This document shows, in pieces, positions 11,400-16,513 of a stretch of DNA of 16,513 bases. The stretch's first letter is position 1. Each line of letters starts with the position of its first letter. The notes beneath the pieces were generated by a model. The model saw only the letters and a list, made by a program, of their open reading frames with translations. It was not told where the DNA came from and ran no database searches. Source of the stretch: Bacteroidales bacterium (lineage in GTDB: Bacteria > Bacteroidota > Bacteroidia > Bacteroidales > UBA932); the NCBI GenBank assembly GCA_016283985.1, contig JAEENZ010000117.1:1-16513 (forward strand). Reading direction: 5' to 3'. The position numbers and the translations under genes were made by a program.

Positions 11400-13361
11400 A
11401 TGCTGATAGTCTTGAAACTTCTGGGCTCTATAGCCCTCTTGATATATGGAATGAAGGTGATGAGTGAGGCCCTCCAGAAAATGGCCGGCCCGCAGTTGCG
11501 TCACCTCCTTGGCGCAATGACCACCAACCGCTTCTCCGGCGTGGCCACCGGCGCCCTGGTGACGGTCGCCGTCCAGTCTTCCGCCGCAACCACCGTCATG
11601 ACGGTATCCTTCGTGAATGCGGCCCTCCTCACCCTCTCCCAGGCCATCTCCATAATCATGGGCGCCAATATCGGCACCACCATGAGCGCCTGGATCATGT
11701 CTGCCGGTTTCTCCTTCAACATGGCCAACGTGGTCTGGCCGGTATTCCTGGTGGCCATCATCCTCATACAAACCGGCAAACACCGCTATGTGGGCGATTT
11801 CCTTTTCGGACTGAGTTTCCTGCTCTTCGCCCTGGGTATGCTGAAGGCCACGGGCGTGGAGATGGATCTCGCCAGCAAGCCAGCCGTCGTAAACTTCTTC
11901 GCCAGCTTCAAGACCAACTACGGCACCATCCTGCTGTTCCTCCTCATCGGTTCCGTGCTGACCGCCCTCGTGCAGTCGTCCGCTGCGCTGATGGCCATCA
12001 CGATGGTGCTCTGCTCCACCGGCGCCATTACCATCTTCCAGGGCATAGCCCTCGTCATGGGAGAGAACATCGGCACCACGGTGACCGCCAACCTCGCGGC
12101 CATGTCTGCCAACACTCAGGCCCGACGGACGGCAATGGCTCACCTGCTCTTCAACGTTTTCGGCGTACTGTGGGTGCTCGCCCTGTTCTTCCCCTTCGTG
12201 CGTATGGTCTGTGGCATCGTGGGGATGGATCCGACCGCCGAAAGCCAGAGCCCGGTGCAGCTTTCCTTCGCACTGGCGGCCTTCCACACAGCCTTCAACG
12301 TGGTGAACACCGCTGTCCTCATCTGGTTCATCCCCCAGATAGAGAAGCTTGTGTGCACCATCATCAAGCCCAAACAGAGCGAGGAAGAGGAGGAGTTCCG
12401 CCTGCAATTCATCCGCGGAGGTCTCATGAAGACCCCGGAAATCTCCGTGCTGCAGGCGCAGAAGGAGATAGTGGTGTTCGGCGAGAAGATGCAGCGCATG
12501 TTCGGCATGGTGAAGGAACTCTATGCTACTGCGGATGATCAGGCCTTCGGCAAGCTCTTCGAGCGGATCCGGAAGGCTGAGGAGTTCAGCGACCGCATGG
12601 AGAACGAGATCGGACGCTACATCGGGGAGGTAGGAGATGCCCATCTGTCCGATGAAACCAAAGAGAAGAACCGCGCTATGATCCGCCAGATCAGCGAGTT
12701 GGAATCCATTGGCGACAGTTGCTTCAACCTTGCCCGCATCATCCGCCGCAAGCGGGAGAACAAAATTGTCTTCACCGAGTGGCAGGAGGGTGGATTACAG
12801 AAGATATTCTCCCTTGTAGATGAGGCGCTTACGCGGATGAACACCCTGCTGGCAGGCCGTAAGGAAGACTACGACATCTCTCTTTCGGAAGATGTTGAAC
12901 GCCGCATCAACGCTTGCCGCAATAAGCTCAAACAGCAGAATGTGGAGAATCTGGATAACCATGTGTATGGTTACGATAACGGCACCGTGTTCTCCGACCT
13001 GGTGGCTGAGTACGAAAAGACGGGAGACTATATCATTAATGTGGTCGAGGCCCGTTTGGGAGCCGTGCGCAACGGAATCCGCTTCCGTGGAATACAGATA
13101 GACACCGACGCCCGGGAGATTTCGGTGGATGGCGAACCGGTCACCTTCGCGAAGACCGAATATGAGCTGCTGAAGCTGTTCCTGGAGAACCGCGGCCGCG
13201 TGTTCTCACGCCAGGAACTGCTGGATGCCGTCTGGCCCAACGACGTGATAGTCACCGACCACACCGTCGACGTCACCGTCGCCCGCATCCGCCGCAAGAT
13301 CGGCCTATACGCCGCCAACCTCCAGACCCACGCCGGGGCGGGGTATTCGTTCCAGGATTAA
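11400..13361 (+). CDS. Na+/phosphate cotransporter fused to PhoU and PhoB-type DNA-binding domain
   Basis: The 653-residue protein has three parts. Residues 1-320 are a NptA/PF02690-type Na+/Pi cotransporter with its two inverted-repeat motifs: QSSAATTVM (Q59) and QSSAALMAI (Q192), each followed by a loop GANIGTT (G88) and GENIGTT (G221). Residues about 340-555 are a helical PhoU-like domain, usual in bacterial members. Residues 564-653 are an OmpR/PhoB winged helix: GIQIDTDAREISVDGEPVTF, KTEYELLKLF, ENRGRVFSRQELLDAVWP, HTVDVTVARIRRKIG and GAGYSF. The family normally ends after PhoU at about 550-600 residues; there is no receiver domain. It suggests a membrane-bound regulator tied to phosphate uptake. 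The frame is unbroken across the junction. Confidence 0.92.
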   Translation: MLIVLKLLGSIALLIYGMKVMSEALQKMAGPQLRHLLGAMTTNRFSGVATGALVTVAVQSSAATTVMTVSFVNAALLTLSQAISIIMGANIGTTMSAWIMSAGFSFNMANVVWPVFLVAIILIQTGKHRYVGDFLFGLSFLLFALGMLKATGVEMDLASKPAVVNFFASFKTNYGTILLFLLIGSVLTALVQSSAALMAITMVLCSTGAITIFQGIALVMGENIGTTVTANLAAMSANTQARRTAMAHLLFNVFGVLWVLALFFPFVRMVCGIVGMDPTAESQSPVQLSFALAAFHTAFNVVNTAVLIWFIPQIEKLVCTIIKPKQSEEEEEFRLQFIRGGLMKTPEISVLQAQKEIVVFGEKMQRMFGMVKELYATADDQAFGKLFERIRKAEEFSDRMENEIGRYIGEVGDAHLSDETKEKNRAMIRQISELESIGDSCFNLARIIRRKRENKIVFTEWQEGGLQKIFSLVDEALTRMNTLLAGRKEDYDISLSEDVERRINACRNKLKQQNVENLDNHVYGYDNGTVFSDLVAEYEKTGDYIINVVEARLGAVRNGIRFRGIQIDTDAREISVDGEPVTFAKTEYELLKLFLENRGRVFSRQELLDAVWPNDVIVTDHTVDVTVARIRRKIGLYAANLQTHAGAGYSFQD

Positions 13362-13366
13362 AATAG

Positions 13367-14185
13367 TTATAGGACAGAAGTAACGCTGTCGTAGTATTTA
13401 CGCGAAACGGGAATCCCGTTTTCTTCCCCCATATCCAGATCGGCGAAATAGAAGCCTCCTTCGCCTTTGCGGACCAGTTTTACGTGCTGAGGGTTTACAA
13501 TATAACAGCGGTGCGTCCGCACGAATCCTGCCTTCTCGCATACTTCTTCCACATTCTTGAGGGTGTTGCGTATCTGGCAGCGCTTTTCGATGCCGTTTTC
13601 CTCATAATGGACGATAATGTAATTCTCGTTCGATTCGATGTAAAGCACCGATTCTGCGGAGGTTATGAATTTAAGCTGATGCCTCAGGTCGTAGAATTTG
13701 AGCCTGTACCCGCTTTCGGCAGGAGCGCCGCTTTGGGCATCGTTGAGGCAAAATGCAAGGGTAAGGATAAGATAAGGATAGATGAACAGCGACCCCAGCA
13801 TGGCTATGCAACGGCCGAAATATGCAAAGAAACTGCCGTCCTCTCCATGCCCCATCAAAACCAGATACAAGGCGGTAAAAGCAGATGCAAGCACTGTCTC
13901 GTTCACGCACCACAGGGAAAACCACCCCATATTCATGTTGAGATGTTTTCGCAACAGCCAGAGCAGCAGTCTGCTGAATAACATGACTACCAGGATTATG
14001 GCCGCGGTAATGGAAATGTTCAGTGTGAACAGATGCTCGCCCCCGGCGCAGAGCATTTCGTGCATGCGCGTGGGCTCATACCATAGGATGCTCAGCAGAT
14101 AGAATGCCGGCAGCACCAGAGCATAAACGAAAACGGGCATGAACTTAACGAAAGCTTTGGGATATACTTTCATTTTGGTCATCAT
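13367..14185 (-). CDS. Membrane-bound LytTR-family transcriptional regulator
   Basis: The ~272-residue protein has four N-terminal transmembrane helices (around residues 12-35, 52-78, 86-110 and 122-148) and a C-terminal LytTR DNA-binding domain (about 165-272): ITSAESVLYIESNENYIIVH, RCQIRNTLKNVEEV, GFVRTHRCYIVNPQHVKLV and GIPVSRKYYDSV. Response-regulator receiver is absent, so it is a one-component, membrane-embedded regulator that may sense a membrane or envelope signal. Three in-frame ATGs (14185, 14182, 14173) follow the promoter; the frame is open to 14209, but that would start inside the promoter. It is divergent from the acyltransferase-like gene, with GTCAC repeats in between. Confidence 0.88.
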   Translation of the reverse strand: MMTKMKVYPKAFVKFMPVFVYALVLPAFYLLSILWYEPTRMHEMLCAGGEHLFTLNISITAAIILVVMLFSRLLLWLLRKHLNMNMGWFSLWCVNETVLASAFTALYLVLMGHGEDGSFFAYFGRCIAMLGSLFIYPYLILTLAFCLNDAQSGAPAESGYRLKFYDLRHQLKFITSAESVLYIESNENYIIVHYEENGIEKRCQIRNTLKNVEEVCEKAGFVRTHRCYIVNPQHVKLVRKGEGGFYFADLDMGEENGIPVSRKYYDSVTSVL

Positions 14186-14192
14186 TTTTGTT

Positions 14193-14266
14193 GTGACAAA
14201 GATAAGCATATTTTGTTTTCGTCACAAGATTCGGCTGTTTTGTCACTTTCAACTGATTTTTGTCAC
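14193..14266. promoter_or_regulatory. GTCAC repeats upstream of the LytTR gene (candidate binding sites)
   Basis: GTCAC occurs at 14221-14225, 14242-14246 and 14262-14266, start to start 21 and 20 bp, each preceded by a T-rich run. An inverted copy, GTGAC, lies at 14193-14197 next to the minus-strand -7 box. The last copy is the near-perfect palindrome TTTTTGTCACAAAAA (14257-14271). LytTR proteins bind paired direct repeats about two helical turns apart, so these fit autoregulation. Confidence 0.55.
14197..14204 (-). promoter_or_regulatory. -7 promoter element for the LytTR gene
   Basis: The minus strand reads TATCTTTG, ending 11 nt before the first usable ATG (14185). It overlaps the inverted GTGAC copy by one base, so a protein bound there could block or help polymerase. 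Confidence 0.6.
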
Positions 14267-14293
14267 AAAAACGATATATCGGCGTACAACGTT

Positions 14294-14323
14294 TTTGGGC
14301 ATGGGCCTGAGGTTTTACCTTTG
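14294..14323 (+). promoter_or_regulatory. Promoter of the acyltransferase-like gene
   Basis: TTTG (14294-14297) and TACCTTTG (14316-14323) match the -33 and -7 consensus with 18 bp between them. The ATG at 14345 is 21 nt further on. Confidence 0.6.
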
Positions 14324-14344
14324 TGGTACAAAAAACCGAACGAT

Positions 14345-15697
14345 ATGACGCCACCAACCTGGACGAGGCTCGACAATGCCTCCCTCATATACCCCGCCTG
14401 CCGCACAAGACGGTATGCCACGACCTTCAGGATGTCTGTCGCCTTGAACGAAGACATTTCAAAAGATATACTCGGCCGGGCTCTGGAGAAGACCGCCGCC
14501 CGCTTCCCCAGTTTCTGCTATGGTCTGGACAGGGGCTTCTTCTGGTGGATACTCCGCCGTCTGGAAAACAAGCCTGTGCTCAGTTCCGACGGGGGTATGG
14601 AGCCTTTCAATTTCCGCAGGAACGGAGGTTTTCTTTTTAAAGTGTCTGCCCAAGACAACGAAATAGTCCTCGATGTGTTCCACGTCCTGACTGATGGCTA
14701 TGGGGCGATGACCTTCCTGCTCAGCCTTACTGCAGAATATCTTCGCATGCGTTACGGGGCGCAGATCCCGTCGTCGGGATGGATACTGGATCCGGAACAG
14801 GACCCCAGCTATTCTGAAATGGAGGATAGTTTCGACCACTTCTCTGGCATAAAGGGGGAACTCGACAAAGAAACCCGGGCCTATCATCTTAAGGGAACCA
14901 TCGGCAGGCACGATGTCCATGACGGAGTACGTGTTTCCATCCCCATAGATCAGATCCGGCAGAAGACAAAGGAAATGGGCTGTACGGTAACGGAGTTCAT
15001 CACTGCAACGATGCTCAAGTCCCTTCAGGAAGTGAGGCGCGCGAAGGATCCGGACTCAAAGCTGACATCCATGAAGATCGAGGTCCCTGTTAACCTGAGA
15101 CCCATCTTCGGGAGTGTTACGCTTCGTAATTTCTCTTCGTACGTGCACCTTGGGATCGATGTCCGCAACGGAGACCTTTCGTTCGGCGACATACTGGAAG
15201 AGGTGAAACGTCAGAAACAGATCTTTGCACAGCCGGGCCGACTTACAACCCGGGTCGCCGGCAATGTCGCGCTCGAAGACAATCCCGCCATCAGGCGTAT
15301 CCCACTCTTCATCAAAAAGCCTGTAATCAATTATATCAAAACCCATAAGGGCGACCTGTATTGCTCTCAAACCATGTCCAACATCGGCGTTATCGACCTT
15401 CCGGAAGAAATGAGACACTATGTAAAAGATGTCGATTTTATACTCGGACGTCCCAAGATCCGCCCGGGAGCGGTGGGATGCGTGAGTTATGAAGGGCGTC
15501 TTAACCTAAACTTTGCACGCCGTATTGTAGAGGCTGACTTCGAGGACCGTTTTGTCGCCTCGATGCATGAGCTAGGAATTGATGTCAGTGTGCGCTCCTA
15601 CCGGATATGTTCAAATACCCCAAAGAGCCGGATGATTCCGCAGGTCGCCCCAAGATGGGCCAGGATGCATTTGCTTCGCAGACTGTTGCTTATTTGA
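14345..15697 (+). CDS. Condensation/acyltransferase-fold protein (HxxxDG)
   Basis: The 450-residue protein belongs to the chloramphenicol-acetyltransferase-like superfamily that includes NRPS condensation domains and alcohol acetyltransferases. The catalytic motif HVLTDG (H113-D118) is intact within EIVLDVFHVLTDGYGAMTFL. Later stretches (VPVNLRPIFGSVTLRNFSSY and CSQTMSNIGVIDLP, residues about 240-360) resemble the second half of this fold. No carrier-protein or adenylation domain lies nearby, so it probably transfers an acyl group to a lipid, alcohol or small molecule; the substrate is unknown. The open frame extends upstream into the promoter, so ATG 14345 is used. Its 3' end overlaps the convergent flavin-reductase gene by 8 bp. 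Confidence 0.8.
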   Translation: MTPPTWTRLDNASLIYPACRTRRYATTFRMSVALNEDISKDILGRALEKTAARFPSFCYGLDRGFFWWILRRLENKPVLSSDGGMEPFNFRRNGGFLFKVSAQDNEIVLDVFHVLTDGYGAMTFLLSLTAEYLRMRYGAQIPSSGWILDPEQDPSYSEMEDSFDHFSGIKGELDKETRAYHLKGTIGRHDVHDGVRVSIPIDQIRQKTKEMGCTVTEFITATMLKSLQEVRRAKDPDSKLTSMKIEVPVNLRPIFGSVTLRNFSSYVHLGIDVRNGDLSFGDILEEVKRQKQIFAQPGRLTTRVAGNVALEDNPAIRRIPLFIKKPVINYIKTHKGDLYCSQTMSNIGVIDLPEEMRHYVKDVDFILGRPKIRPGAVGCVSYEGRLNLNFARRIVEADFEDRFVASMHELGIDVSVRSYRICSNTPKSRMIPQVAPRWARMHLLRRLLLI

Positions 15698-16370
15698 CGA
15701 TGTACTTCTTGCCGGCATTCCATGCGCCGCCTACGACTTCGCCGATGGCACGGTAGCACATACCGGCCGCGTCGAACACGATAGGCTGCAGTTTGGCAAG
15801 ATCCACTTTTCCATCCGTGAGGATGCTTTCATCCGCGCTCATATTCACAACTTCTCCCACGAGGATGCCGTCTTTCCAACTTACTACCTTGCACTCGAGG
15901 GTGAGGGGATATTCATTGATGATGGGCGCGTCCACGTTGGGGCTGGGGGTGACGGTGAATCCCACTTTTGCCACCTTATCCGGCACGTTATTGCCGCTCA
16001 CTATGCCGAGGTAGTCCGATTCGGCCACTGTGCGGATGTCTGCGAACGACACGGTGAAGGCGCCGGTAAGTTCCAGATTTTCAGTGGTTTTGTGCTTGGA
16101 CAGCGACACCACGATCTGGTTGTGGTCGTACTGCCCGGCCCAGGCGGCCATCATAACGTCCGGGGTGTGGTCTTTGTCCCAGGTTGCAATCATTACGCAA
16201 GGCTGGGGCGTTGTCATAAGAGCGTGGCTCGCGCCGAAATTCTTGCGCCCGGCCACCTCCTGAAGGGTTTCTTTGCTGTTCATATCGCTATTATTCTGAT
16301 TATTTGTACTTTTGCAAGCGGCCAGCAGCGTAATCGCCACCATGGCCGAAAGGATAGTTAGTTGTTTCAT
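15690..16370 (-). CDS. Lipoprotein flavin-reductase-like (FMN-binding split barrel) protein
   Basis: The 226-residue protein combines a lipoprotein signal (MKQLTILSAMVAITLLAAC, Cys19) and an Asn-rich linker with a flavin-reductase-like split-barrel domain (about residues 43-220): PQPCVMIATWDKDHTPDVMMAAWAG, QIVVSLSKHKTTENLELTGAF and TLECKVVSWKDGILVGEVV. Family members bind FMN and usually work in the cytoplasm. Here the promoter box TAACTTTG ends 5 nt before ATG 16370, so the signal peptide is probably real and the protein periplasmic or membrane-attached; an internal Met at residue 30 could instead give a cytoplasmic form. The 3' end overlaps the acyltransferase-like gene. Confidence 0.85.
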   Translation of the reverse strand: MKQLTILSAMVAITLLAACKSTNNQNNSDMNSKETLQEVAGRKNFGASHALMTTPQPCVMIATWDKDHTPDVMMAAWAGQYDHNQIVVSLSKHKTTENLELTGAFTVSFADIRTVAESDYLGIVSGNNVPDKVAKVGFTVTPSPNVDAPIINEYPLTLECKVVSWKDGILVGEVVNMSADESILTDGKVDLAKLQPIVFDAAGMCYRAIGEVVGGAWNAGKKYIVK

Positions 16371-16375
16371 ATCTG

Positions 16376-16383
16376 CAAAGTTA
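16376..16383 (-). promoter_or_regulatory. -7 promoter element for the flavin-reductase-like gene
   Basis: The minus strand reads TAACTTTG, followed by CAGAT and the ATG, the same arrangement as the ispF promoter. It implies a leaderless transcript and supports the start that includes the signal peptide. Confidence 0.65.
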
Positions 16384-16442
16384 CGAATAAAAGGGCAATT
16401 TCGCCGTGCAAGATTGTCCGGCTTTTGGATTTATAAGGTACT

Positions 16443-16513
16443 ATGAAGAGATTGCTAATACTTGCGGTCGCACTATTTGTTTCAACTATGGTTCCCCTGA
16501 AGGCCCAGACCAT
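16443..16513 (+). CDS. Secreted protein, N-terminal fragment
   Basis: Only 23 codons are visible before the right edge. They read MKRLLILAVALFVSTMVPLK followed by AQT, a typical Sec signal peptide with a basic start, hydrophobic core and an Ala-x-Ala-like cleavage region. AAGG lies 4 nt before the ATG. The mature protein is outside the window, so no function can be given. It is divergent from the flavin-reductase-like gene across 72 bp; I see no clean TAnnTTTG box for it. Confidence 0.6.
   Translation, partial: MKRLLILAVALFVSTMVPLKAQT

Noticed and set aside
11295..12644. 449-codon minus-strand open frame opposite the transporter
   Set aside because: Its His/Gly/Glu-rich translation is the shadow of GC-biased codons in the transporter gene, whose motifs are unmistakable.
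13362..13366. Frameshift joining the transporter fusion to a lost response regulator gene
   Set aside because: No remnant of a receiver domain is visible before the winged helix, the frame is continuous, and the next gene is an unrelated LytTR regulator on the other strand.

Overview
The window is ordinary chromosomal DNA from a Bacteroidota bacterium, most likely order Bacteroidales. Nearly every transcription unit is preceded by the Bacteroidota -7 promoter element TAnnTTTG, Shine-Dalgarno sequences are weak or absent, and the gene content fits (hemerythrin-LuxR regulator, flotillin operon, mutL operon with a small membrane protein). The fairly high GC of the coding DNA would suit an Alistipes/Rikenellaceae-like member, but that placement is a guess. 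I see no rRNA, tRNA, CRISPR array, insertion sequence or phage gene.

Layout. 1-42: start of an NAD-dependent epimerase on the minus strand, cut by the window edge. 43-427: a gene-free stretch holding six ~34-bp inverted repeats, spaced 52-53 bp apart and belonging to two sequence families. 428-1096: queH (tRNA queuosine). 1080-2018 minus: a ScdA_N/hemerythrin-LuxR regulator. It is divergent from a three-gene operon at 2161-4332 (NfeD-like protein, flotillin, small XRE regulator). 4429-4884: a lipoprotein. 4886-9961 minus: one tightly overlapping operon, in transcription order small tail-anchored protein, mutL, rhomboid protease, tsaC-type synthase, rsmE, apbE. 10001-11038: ispF and a nicotinamidase. 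11046-11273 minus: a small lipoprotein. 11400-13361: a Na+/phosphate cotransporter fused to a PhoU domain and then to a PhoB/OmpR-type DNA-binding domain. 13367-14185 minus: a membrane-bound LytTR regulator, divergent from a condensation/acyltransferase-fold protein at 14345-15697. 15690-16370 minus: a lipoprotein flavin-reductase-like protein. 16443-16513: the start of a secreted protein.

The two most unusual features are the single-polypeptide transporter-PhoU-winged-helix protein, which looks like a membrane-anchored phosphate sensor and transcription factor in one chain, and the helically phased palindrome array at 104-399. Other points of interest are several apparently leaderless mRNAs (ATG 4-6 nt after the -7 box), a palindromic in-frame insertion in rsmE, repeated GTCAC motifs upstream of the LytTR gene, and a 13-bp inverted repeat over the flotillin operon promoter. 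Five convergent gene pairs overlap or abut with almost no room for terminators.
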